From NCBI RefSeq assembly GCF_001411555.2, contig NC_049907.1, positions 8,316,243 to 8,380,242 of the forward strand: a stretch of 64,000 bases of DNA, read 5' to 3'. The notes under the pieces are model-generated. The model was not told where the DNA came from. It saw only the letters and a list, made by a program, of their open reading frames with translations, and did no database searches. The stretch's first letter is position 1, and each line of letters opens with the position of its first letter. Origin of the DNA: Juglans regia. Taxonomy: Eukaryota; Streptophyta; Magnoliopsida; Fagales; Juglandaceae. Positions 34,630-45,500 of the stretch are shown piece after piece. Both the position numbers and the translations under genes were made by a program.

Positions 34630-37292
34630 ATGGAAAAAGGAAAAGAAAACCCATCTCTCTCAACACCATCTAGCTCAAATCCCTCACTTGTGGTATGATT
34701 CTTAATATTTGATAGGAGTTTCAACTTGTAGTTGCTAATTATCATTATTATTGTTATGTTAGGACATCCCAACAACTGTTCCAAACTTTCCAAATTACAT
34801 GCACGGTTACGGAGTAGGGCCTGCATGGTCTCCGGCTTTTATCACATATCCAAATGCATACCAATGTCCAAGCAACATGCAGATGGTGATGCAACTTCAT
34901 TGTTTGTTTTTTTTTTCCCTAATTTTTGGAAGTTTAATTGATTTCTTTTTTAGCAGAATACTGGTTATCCATTTCAATATGGGATGAGACCTCCGACTCC
35001 TCCCATGGCTACAAGCTCCGGAACAACTGAAAGATTAGAAGAGGATACACCCGGGTGCAGGGAAACTGAAGCGCCTTGTTTCTCCTCTAGGGTTGGTGAA
35101 CAAGGTGAAGAGGATAGGCTAGATTTAGGGGAAACTGGCGATGGCACTGCCGAGATACCTCCGTTAGACCGAATGGATGGTGGTGATATGATGGAGGAGC
35201 CAAAAGCGGAGATGGAGTTTGATTTTTTTGAGGAATTAATGAGCTATTATAAGATATATGCTAAGAAATGTGGGTTTGGATCCATGACACAAAGGAGTGA
35301 AAGGGATGACGAAGGGAGTGTCAAATATGTCACTCTTGGTTGTGCCCGTGGGGGGAAAGCTCGGAATAGGACAATGAATGTCGCCAAACCACGCCCGACA
35401 GGAAAGACTGACTGTAAGACAATGATTAATGTCTTAAAAGTTAAGAGGAAGATGCGGTTGACCACAGTTCATAATACCCATAATCACGGACTGAGTCCAC
35501 AGAAATCTCGTTTCTTCCGATGTAATCGCGAAGTTAGTGAGACTGTAAAAAGGGTACTTGATACTAACGACCTAACTGGCATTCGAATGAACAAAAGTTT
35601 CGGATCTCTTGTTGTGGGTGCGGGAGGATTTGAGAATCTCCCATTTTTGGAAAAAAGATTGTCGCAATTACATTGATAAGGCAAGACATCTACGACTTGG
35701 AGCAGGTGGTACTGGAGCACTTCGAGACTATTTTTGTAGAATGCAGTACAAGAACCCCGGATTCTTTGCCTTGATGGATTTAGATGATGATGAGAGGTTA
35801 AAGAATGTCTTTTGGGCAGATCCACGCAGTAGGGCAGCTTATCAAGATTTTGGTGATGTGGTAACATTTGACACCACGTACTTAACAAACAGATACGGGA
35901 TGCCCTTTGCTCCCTTTGTTGGTGTAAACCATCATGGGCAGTCCATTCTCTTGGGAGCAAGGTTAATTTCTAGTGAGGACACAGAGACTTTTACTTGGTT
36001 ATTTTAGACTTGGCTGCAGTGTATGGATGATATAGCCTCGCCAGCTATTATTACTGACCAAGAATGAGCAATGAAAAATGCTATTGCCATTGTATTTCCA
36101 AAAACCCGACATAGATTTTGCATTTGGCATATATTAAAAAAAGTTCCCGAGAAACTTGGCTCCCATTGTGCCTACAAAAGTGGCCTGAAAACTCAATTGA
36201 TGAAATGTGTGTAATGACACTCAAACTATTGAAGAATTTGAGAAATCGTGGGAAGAGGTAATTAGCACGTACAACTTGGAAGAAAATGTTTGGTTGCAAA
36301 GTTTGTATGCTGAGCGCACACATTGGGTACCAGTATTTTTTAAGGAGTATTTTTGGGCTGGCATGAGTACAACACAACAGAGCAAAAGCATGAATGCATT
36401 TTTTGACGGATATGTTCGTGCGAAGACAAACTTGAAGGAGTTTGTCGACCAATATGACAATGTGTTGAGAAAGAAAATCGAGAATGAAATCAGTTCGGAC
36501 TTCCACTCATTTAGCGTTACGATACCATGCATCTCTAGATCTCCAATCAAGAAGAGATTCCAAGAGTTGTACACGAATGTAAAATTTAGGGAAGTTTAGC
36601 AGCAAGTTATGGGTGTACTCGATATGGATCCATCTCTACTTAGACGGGATGGTGTGAAGAAGACCTACTTGGTAGAAGATGAAATTTATGTTGAGGAGTT
36701 CACGAAACATGTTACATATTACGTGGACTTTAATGAGGAAGATTGTGATGTAAAGTGTTCATGTGGGTTCTTTCAAATGAAGGGGATACTGTGTAGGCAT
36801 GTCTTGGCCATATTCAAATGTAACGGGATAAAGTACTTGCCGGATAGGTACATTTTAGATCGATGAGGGAATGACATCAAACGGAGATATACGTTAGTCC
36901 AGAGTACCTATGACACAGGAAATCAACGGGAAGATACTAACAGATATTCAAGTCTGTTGAATATTTGTTATCGGATGATTACTCATGCAGCGAGTTCAAA
37001 AGAGCATACTGAAGATGCAACTAAGAAGTTATATGCAATGATTGATTTATATCATGGCAACCAAGAACCCCCTTCGATGACCCAAACAGATTCCAATGTT
37101 GGTTTAACTACAAATGACACACCTACAGTTGGTAGTTCGCAGCAAGTACTCAGTCCACGAGTTGTGCGCGGAAAAGATAGACCCTCATCTCTAAGGAGAG
37201 CATCCAGGATGGAGCAAGAAATGCGGAAGGTTAAAGCGAGGACGAAGAAAGCAAATGTAAAGGGAAAACGTAAAGAGGTTCGATATCTATAA
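34630..37292 (+). pseudogene. FAR1-related (MULE transposase) pseudogene, near full length (copy B)
   Basis: Exons 34630-34692, 34763-34885 and 34957 onward join in phase. The leader is Pro/Tyr-rich and the frame stays open to 35676 through the whole FAR1 DNA-binding domain (about 35215-35500). The transposase core follows (VTFDTTY near 35866; AIITDQE; SKSMNAFF near 36385). The SWIM zinc finger (CDVKCSCGF ... CRHVLAIF) is at about 36750-36815 and a basic C-terminal tail ends at 37292. Shared disabling changes are a frameshift near 35657 in an A-run, TAG after TWLF (36005-36007), TGA after TDQE, a frameshift near 36212, TAG at 36597-36599 and TGA at 36864-36866. The first ATG is followed by GAA here, so the copy A nonsense codon is private to copy A. 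The FAR1/FHY3 family descends from MULE transposases; this member looks like a transposon rather than a domesticated transcription factor. Confidence 0.92.
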
Positions 37293-39013
37293 TAACGAGA
37301 ATATTTGCCACATAAATGTTTATTTGGATTGATTTATTTATGCTAATGGAGTGCTGATATAGATTTTTTACTTGTTACTTGACTATTAGCGAGATGGAGG
37401 AGATACACCATCTCAAAACACGTGTAGGAATTTATTTTTATTAGAAAATTTCTGAAGGAAACGTGCATGTATACATATTTTTGTTAGAAAATTTTTGCCT
37501 TATATTTAGACAAGTATTTGCCACATACGAGCGATAGATTTATATTGGTTCATAATTTTTGTTGTTATCTATATATCTTTAGACTATTCCAATCAACTCA
37601 CTTTTTGACATTAGTGGATTCCAAAATATAGTTGGGAGTCAAGAAAATGTAATATTTCTAAACCCAAGGTATTTTTAATATTAATAAATTGATGTCACAT
37701 TAATATTTGCTATTTATTCTTTTATTCTTTACAGATGCAACTTGGTTTGGACGGATCACAACCTTTGCCCAAATGATATGATTCGGACTTGTTGCAACAT
37801 TGAGCGTACCTCTAACTTCAACTTCTTCTAATGCCATATCGATAGCATTTTTCACTTCAAAATGTGATCTCTTGTTTTACTCTAGCACACCTCTAGGCAG
37901 TTGAATATGCTTGCCTTGAATGTTGATAATTTTAAAAAAAATTGGTAGAAAAAATACTTATTATGGCTATTAATAAAGCCAACTTTGAATACGATGGTTG
38001 GTGGTAGGGAATGTAATGACTGGTAGAAGTTTGAACTACAACACTCCATTAAGCTCTTGTCATTTGGCATGTCTAATATGGACTAAATCAATTGAGATCT
38101 GGGCATAGGATTGGCATTTGGAAAAAGATTAGCAACTGTTGTAGAATGGTTATAGCTATTGTTATTTTCTATTTATACAATTTTCTATTTACAATTGTTT
38201 TATTGTCTAATTTTTTTTGTTTTTGGTTTCCCTACAGTTGCAAGTTCACAGCCTAAGATTACAGCCAAGGTAACCAAACACAATGATTTGTGGGATTCCA
38301 TAGCTGCCCCTGTATATTTTCCATGTATATTTTTGGAAGAATTCTTGTAAGTTGTAGTTTTTGTAAATATATTGGTGGGAAGAAAGAATGGAGGTCATGG
38401 AAGTTGTAATTATTTTGGTGGCAAGGATAGCTTGGCAAGTTATATTTTGTGTAAGTACATTTTTTTGGGAAGAAAGCATTTCAAGTTGAAAATTGTAATT
38501 TTTTGTTTTTCCTGTGAAGGAAGCTTGCAAGAGGACTATTTAAATTGTTGTAATTACTTTTGTGGGAAGAAAGCATGACACACAAATAAAATTGTAATTT
38601 ATTTGTGTGGGAAGAAACATATGCTAGTTATAGGTTCATTTTGAGTTGTTGTGATAATTAAGTTTTGTAAGTTTGTAAGCTTGGTGGCAATGATAGTTGT
38701 AATTATTTTGTGGGATATGGACGTGAGTTAGTCTTCCAGTTTTGGCTTTTGGTGTACGTTAGGTAAGTCTACCAGTTTTGGCTCTTCATTTAAATTTGTT
38801 TTGAAGGAAATGAATTCTGAATGTGGGTGATGGACGTGAGTTACTCTATTAGTTTTGGGTGGTTGGTGTACGTGAGTTAGTCCTCTAATTATAGGCAGCG
38901 GGTTCGTGAGTTCGTTTGGCATGTTTTGGCTTTTACATTTTATTTGTTTTTAAACTGAACCAAGTCTGAACAGACGAGTAAATCCATCATAATGACCAAA
39001 AACTAGACATTCT
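37293..39013. other. 3' region of the FAR1 element
   Basis: A short exon-like piece ('LGLDGSQPLP', about 37742-37771) has a counterpart after the third FAR1 copy ('VGLDGTQLD', about 53915), so it belongs to the element. The rest is degenerate repeat sequence: several units of 'ttgtgggaagaaagca' with 'gttgtaattattttg' (38370-38720), then 'gacgtgagttagtc' units (38720-38900). Confidence 0.5.
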
Positions 39014-39331
39014 ACAAGTATCTAAATTCACAGCAAACTGGAATTTAATCATTATGTACATAGAAACTAGACTCCAAATTTCCAAAAGCTATTTTACACT
39101 TCAACTACAAATTCAGTTTACAAGTATCTAAATTTACAGCAAACTGGAATTTAATCATTCTGTATATAGAAACTGGACTCCAAATTTCCAAAAGCTATTT
39201 TACACTTCAACTACAAATTCAGTTTACAAGTATCTAAATTCACAGCAAACTGGAATTTATACATTGTGTACATAGAAACTGGAAATCAGGTTCCAAAAGC
39301 TATTTTACACTTCAACTACAAATTCAATTCT
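39014..39331. repeat. Three-unit tandem repeat, period 106 bp
   Basis: Units beginning 'acaagtatctaaatt' start at 39014, 39120 and 39226. Each continues with 'cagcaaactggaattta' and 'ccaaaagctattttacactt'. The units are very similar to each other. Confidence 0.92.
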
Positions 39332-39480
39332 CTAAGCTTTTTACAACACTTACACTACAAATTCAGACTATGATTTATAACATAAACCACTACCAATTCA
39401 ACAAGTAACAACAAACAATTATCACAAAACCCCAATACAGTTGGGGTAGCATGCGTAAACGCCTTAGGAGAGCTTCTCTC
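39332..39480. other. Spacer between tandem repeat and GRF gene stop
   Basis: A short non-coding stretch, probably the 3' UTR of the minus-strand GRF-type gene. Confidence 0.4.
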
Positions 39481-39935
39481 TCAAGAAGGACCAACTCTTT
39501 TTTTTCGAACCTCCTCATTTTTACTAGATAGCACCATCTCTCTCTTCTCGATCTCATCTACTATTTTATGGAGCTGAATCTCCCTCATTTCGACATCGAT
39601 GAGTCTCTTCTCGAGCTCTTCCTCCTTCCTTAAGAGTTGAATTTCTTTTTCTTGTAGATCCAAGTCTGTGTGTTGATTACTATCAACCCACTTGAAATAT
39701 TTGTAATATGATAATTCCTAATATTTAACACATATATAAAAAAATTGTTAGGTACGTAATATTAATCAATATATTATTCCAAGTTACATTAGAAGAGTAC
39801 TATTTACCTTTGTGTTGTACTTTGGACATCCTAAGAAGGGTCGTCCTGGATTTCTTTTAGTATTTGAATATCTCAATGTAGTTTCAATATTACAGAAGCA
39901 GGTTTCGCTAACGGTGAAGAAGACAGTAATGATGA
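39481..39935 (-). pseudogene. GRF-type zinc finger plus coiled-coil gene, convergent to FAR1 (copy B element)
   Basis: Two exons join in phase 0: about 39808-39935 and 39481-39717. The first encodes 'ETCFCNIETTLRYSNTK' and 'RNPGRPFLGCPKYNTK', the second starts 'ELSYYKYFKWVDSN'. Together they make a GRF-type zinc finger (Cys pairs, R-x-F-x-x-C, F-K-W). A heptad-rich charged coiled coil follows ('EKEIQLLRKEEELEKRLID', 'EIQLHKIVDEIEKRE') and ends at a TGA at 39481-39483. A one-base frameshift separates a possible start (MSSSLLSSS) from the finger, so it is probably dead. GRF fingers bind nucleic acid in topoisomerase III, APE2 and NEIL3. It faces the FAR1 gene tail to tail. Confidence 0.75.
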
Positions 39936-41466
39936 GGACATTCTCATGCAGCAGTTTTTAGTTTCTTGTATCAAGAATGTGAAACAGTCTGCTGCTAAGA
40001 AACTCTCTTTGACTAATCATAAGAAGAAGTTAAGGAGGTTGACAGCTACAAGTTTTGATGCATTTGAAAACATATCAAGTATTCTTTTTCTTTCCAAGGA
40101 TAAACAAAACAGGGAAATCCAAGATTTTCAAGCACCTAAACAAGCACTTCCATAACGAGCACAAGCCTGAGCAGCTAGTGAGTCAAATAGAAGACAAAAT
40201 TGGCAACTACTTTTATAGCTTACCAATTGATAGTTTACAACAAGGAAAAGGGTTTCATTTAGAAGGTAAAGAGGCAACAGGCACCAACTACCACCAATCA
40301 ACAACCTATCTTGATTTTTAATTTCACAATCTACATAGTGTACTAAAAACTTTAAACTGGAGCTGAAATGTTGTCAACCTTTCATAGAATCCAGCTTCAA
40401 TCTCCAATCATTTCAGCAAACTATAGGATTTGATTTTTCTGAACCCACAAACCATTCACAACTTCAAAAGAAAACTTAGAACCTCAACATTCAAGGTCAA
40501 AACAATCGTGAGTCCGTGACTTATTCCGAGTGAATAAGCATTGAACACAGATCAACCCCACAAAGAGCAACAAATAGCAAAGTTGAAAGTCAAAAGCAGA
40601 AAAACATAGCCTTCTCTACCGGATATTTGCAACCAACGAAATACAGATTCAATAACCTTATTAGAACATGAAAAGATTCTTCAAATCTCAAGCAACCGAT
40701 ACTTGTATTATACCAAATTAAAAATCTGAAATCTGGCACAAGACACTACCTGACAGAACCCAAACCCACAAAATTAGGCCGAAAGGTGAACTGCTAAAAT
40801 TCTCAAAGATCAATTCGAAGTTTTCCAACACTAAATCCTCTTCAGGGGTGTACAAACTTGACAAGAAATAAGCAAAAAAAGAAAAAGAAAATAGCAATCA
40901 GTAATACAAAGATAAAGAACCTGAAAACCCTAATAGTTTGTAGATAAAAAAAATCACACATTTTGTAGATAAAAAAATCCTAAGGAAAAATTATGGAATG
41001 TTAAAAGGAAATATACCCATTTAAATAGGACCTTAGATTTGTGGTAGTAGATGTTAGGGTTTGAAGTTGTGTGCCGGAAGTGAAGCTGTGTGCCAGAAGT
41101 GGAGCTGTGTGCCGGAAATTCGAAAGTTAGGGTTTTTCTCGATGAAGGGGAAGAAAAGTTAGGGTTTTTCGGGATAAAGGGAAACGAAACGAAGGACTTA
41201 GAGTTTTTATGGGATGAAGGGGAAGGGGCTGAGGGAAGGAGGTATCGAAGGGAGGCCGTAACAGGCGGCTTTGAGTGGAGGGACGTGGCTTCGAGGGGTC
41301 AAAGAAAGAGGCCTCGTGAGGAGCAGAGAGGGAGCAGAAACATGAGGATGAGGGAAACGAGGCTAAAAGAAGAGAAATGAGGGAAACGAGAAATCGAAGA
41401 CATCAAAACACGGCGTTTCGTTTAATTGCCACATCAGCAGCCGCTTGCGCGGCGCTTCCCCCAGGC
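39936..41466. other. 5' side of the GRF-type gene and right flank of the FAR1 element
   Basis: Non-coding sequence. Plus-strand frames at 39946-40321 have no recognised domain. From 41040 to 41400 it becomes purine-rich with repeated 'agttagggtttttc' and 'gatgaaggggaa' words, which would be a pyrimidine-rich 5' UTR for the minus-strand GRF gene. A locally GC-rich block (41410-41465) precedes the conserved terminal motif. Confidence 0.45.
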
Positions 41467-41487
41467 GACTGAGTATAGAGTTTTTCT
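41467..41487. repeat. Candidate right terminus of FAR1/GRF element (copy B element)
   Basis: The motif 'gactgagtatagagttttt' recurs, with one base changed, at 56956 at the corresponding position of the second element ('gactaagtatagagttttt'). Both follow purine-rich, then mixed GC sequence. A shared terminal motif at equivalent positions is what a terminal inverted repeat would look like. Confidence 0.5.
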
Positions 41488-42573
41488 TTGTAAAAATATA
41501 GATCCTATCAAGTAAAAATGAGCTTTTTGTACTTTCTACAGTAGAGTCCTTTTTTTTATTATTTATAAAAAACTTCAGTAAAATTTATACATTTTGAGAT
41601 TTATATATATTATTTTTCATATTTTAAACTCTTATTCCATCTAATGTGTGATGCTTTTATCGTTTTTTATATATTTCTTTATCTGTTTTAAAGAAAATTA
41701 AATCTACGAGCTCCATCAATATAAAATTAAATCATCCGATCACAAAGACTTGATTGTCTATTTAACCAGCCGTATTTGACAGTTATCAAAGCATGCGATA
41801 CAGATGAACGTGGTTCTCGGCTTTTCCCAGCTGTTCTTGTCGTATTTTCCTAGCAAATAAGCTCTCTTTTTTAGTTTCTGAAATTTCATCCATTGAAAAA
41901 AAAAAAAAAAAAACCATAGCAGGTCAGTTACTCTAAATTTTCTATTGTTTGGTTCCGGAAAACGCGATTAAAATTAAGATAAATGAGAAGAAATTGAAAC
42001 AGGGCTGTTGGGTATTTTTGTTCTTCTCTTTTGGTGTGTTTAGGGCCATGCTGATTTCTATCTTTAGCTGAATCTAGGACTGGTGAATGTGTTCGTGGAT
42101 TGGTATGTTCAAGTTCTGGAATAAAATGTGAGAAAATATAGGATTTCAAGTTCTATTTTCTTTTCTCCCCCCTCGCCCCACCATTTCTCTGCATTCAAAC
42201 TGGGGTTTAGAGTTTATGTGTAGTTTGGATTTCATCTTGTTATACATCTGAGTTTAGGTTTTCTGTTATGTTCTTTTCCTTCGTTTTACCATCACCCAAA
42301 CAGAGGTTTAGGGTTTATGTATACACGTTTTCTCATCGTTCTTGTAGCTATACTGGTATTTATAACGCCTAAATCTGATCACATTGCCATTGGTTAGTTG
42401 AATTTCTCGTAGCTGAAAATTGTTTGATGATATTTCTTTTGCATATTTTATAATTTGCAGATTGAGCTTCTTTTTGTAAGTTAGTTGATACCGTTGGTCC
42501 GATCTCGCAAGTTGGCATATATCATTTTCAACTGATGTCTTCCTCAACTGCTCTGATTTACTAAGTTCCTATT
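41488..42573. other. 5' region of the MSL1 gene
   Basis: AT-rich promoter-like sequence to about 41900, then a T-rich stretch with 'gggtttagagtttatg' type words. This is likely the 5' UTR, possibly with an intron, of the channel gene that starts at 42574. The exact transcription start cannot be fixed. Confidence 0.45.
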
Positions 42574-45500
42574 ATGGCTGGAGTGAGGTTTTCCATTCTA
42601 AGATCACTGCATAGTTCGGTGAATTCTTGTAGGAAAGTGCAATCATGTCGATCATACAACTATGATTTGAAACTTGTGAAGTATGATAATCTGATTCATG
42701 TAAGACCGTTGCATGCTTTTGTGAATCGCAACTACTACACAAAAGAATCACAATCTCCTGAAACTCTTACAAATAATCATTTTAGAGCAGTAGGTTCTCA
42801 GTCCTTTGTTCATACTCAACACTACAAGATCAGACGCTCAACTCTGTTTTTACCTATCCTATCAAACTTGCGCTTCCAAAGTACTAGTCCTCTTTCATTG
42901 ATCAGCCCCTTGTCCAATTACCGGTCATATTCATCATCTTTTGGAAGCAACGCAGATAGTGCTGGGGACACAGGAGTTCCTGATGGTTCTGGTGCAAGTG
43001 GTGTTGTTGTAAGTGATTTTGTTGATAAGGCTAAAGACACCTGGCAGAGTATAGTGGATGCGGCAGCTTATACTGGGCAGAAGGCCAAAGAAGCTTCTGA
43101 TGAACTGACCCCCTATGTTCATCAATTGCTCGATTCCCTTCCCTATCTAAAAAATGTACTTATTCCAGTTGGTAGTACTTTGGCTGGTACTATATTGGCT
43201 TGGGTGGTTATGCCTAGGCTTTTGAGGAGATTTCACAAGTATACCATACATGGTTCTTCTGCTTTACCAATTGGAAGCCTGGCTGGTGAGCAAGTTCCAT
43301 ACGAGAAAAGTGTATGGGGTGCTTTGGAGGATCCAGTGCGATATCTAATTACCTTCATGGCATTTTCACAGATGTTAGTGGCTCCCAAACATATGCCTCA
43401 TCATATTTTGATTTGCATTTTGTATCATGTTTTCTATTGTCTGGGATAATCATGACGACTTTGATTTGTAGTTGTGTGATGGTTGCACCAACCACCGTAG
43501 CATCACAGTACCTTGCACAGGCATGGAGAGGTGCAATTATCCTTTCATTTATATGGTTTTTGCATCGGTGGAAGACGAATGTGTTTACTCGTGTGTTGGT
43601 GGCCCAAATTTTAGCTGGGCCTGATAGGGAAAGGTTGCTGGCTTTAGACAAACTTTCATCCACTGGTCTATTTGTGATTGGTATAATGGCTTTAGCTGAG
43701 GCATGTGGGGTTGCTGTGCAATCTATTCTGACTGTTGGTGGAATAGGAGGTGAGTATTAGCTGCTAATCTAGCGTGCTCTTTGTTTCAATTTCATAAATG
43801 ACGATCTGTTGGTGGAATGGGTGGTGAGTGTTAGCTGCTAATCTCTTATGCTCTATCATTCCTTTTTGCAAATGATGATCTAAACCTTATTGTGGAAAAA
43901 ACTTCTGAGAATAAACTAAAATTTTTGCAGTCCAATGTCTTTTACATTTCTTATTCTTGATCGTCCATTTGTTTTGGACGAGTGCTATTTGAGCCAATAC
44001 TCATTGGATTTTTGCAAGACTATATGTTTCTGTCTCTGATGTATCACAGGAAAATGAAACCTTGTCATTGCTGCTGTGTGAGGCCATTCACATTTTGTGC
44101 ATTAATATTTCTTCTCCTATTTTTTTTAATTAGTCCTTACATGTTGGATGTGTCTTTTCTCTTACCTGTATTTCTGCTGCAAATTCTTGTGGTTAATTGA
44201 TTATAATTTAACTATCAAATAATTATTTTTTTGTATGGTAGTAATTCTGTCATCCTTACCTATTAAAATATCGTTCTGCCATCTTGTTTAGAGACGTCAT
44301 AAATAAAACTAATTTTCACGTTATTGTATCTTTATGCAGGAGTTGCTACTGCATTTGCTGCCAGAGATATCCTCGGTAATGTACTCAGTGGGTTGTCTAT
44401 GCAGTTTTCAAAGCCGTTTTCACTTGGAGATACGATAAAAGTATGTTTATTATTTCCTGTGGACATAGTACTGATTGATCTCATTAGTTTGCTTTAGATG
44501 GCAAAAATGTTTTCTCACTTGCAGCTTTTCTGTGGTTTTAGTATGAAAACATGCCCCGACTCCAATGGATCTTTCCTAGTTTGCTGAACCATGATGGAGT
44601 GAAGAAATATTCTAGTTGTCCACTTAAATAGTCCGTATCTTCCGAAAAACAGAAGCTCCCAGGATGTCAGGATATGAAAATTTGCAAAATGTGATAATGT
44701 ATTTATAAAATTTTAGACAGTCGCTGCTTTCCAACTGCCTGTTTTCAATGTGTCTGAGTAACAGCGTGACTTAGCCCTCAGTTGTCTACATATTAAGCGT
44801 GGAATGTTCATTAAAAGATAATAGTTCAACAGTTATATTCAATGGCTCATCACATGACAAATGGGGATCTCATCTGTCTGTTTTTAGTCTGTCATTTGGC
44901 CGTTGCATGGAATGTAGATGTGTAATATTTTCGTGATTCATATGATTATGGTTTTTCCGTTTTCTCATTTGACTGAAAACTGGAAGAGAATATTTTTTAT
45001 GATCTCAACAATCTTGAGCAATCTCTACATTCAAGAGATCTATCTGATTTTATTTTTCACTGTTTTTATATTTTAGTTTTTGTTTCTTGTATGAACTATC
45101 AATATGTTTACTTATTGCAGGCTGGTAATATAGAAGGTCAAGTGGTGGAAATGGGGCTAACCACCACATCCCTATTGAATGTGGAGAAGTTCCCTGTCAT
45201 AGTTCCAAATTCACTGTTTTCTAGTCAGGTGGGTGCTTCCCTCTTTTTCCTGTTTTTCCTCTTGTTTCCTCCTTTTGTGTAACTTCTCAAAAGCAAATCA
45301 CAGTCATTGTTAAATCATGGAAGTGGACCATTTCTTGATACACTGATCAATGTCTTCTAATTCTAGTGGATCCATGATTCCATTTCTAGTTCCTCGTTGT
45401 GATGCTAGGTGTATTCTGTGTATACTTTTTGTGTACTTGGGCTATGCCTCTTTCCTATTAATATATATTTATTTTGACTTAAAAAAAAAAAAAAAATTCT

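Larger units (their letters stand above)
22704..36619. repeat. Large direct duplication, copy B
   Basis: This is the partner of 1-14107. Offsets drift from 22703 at the left to 22512 at the right because of the MITE missing near 24530 and small indels. Copy B is preceded by the rest of the receptor gene and followed by the remainder of the FAR1 pseudogene, both absent or out of view in copy A. Confidence 0.97.

Noticed and set aside
39014..39331. CRISPR-like array
   Set aside because: Whole 106-bp units are repeated without unique spacers, and the genome is eukaryotic.
39946..40321. Plus-strand frames opposite the GRF gene 5' side
   Set aside because: No counterpart in the third element and no domain. 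Treated as non-coding flank.
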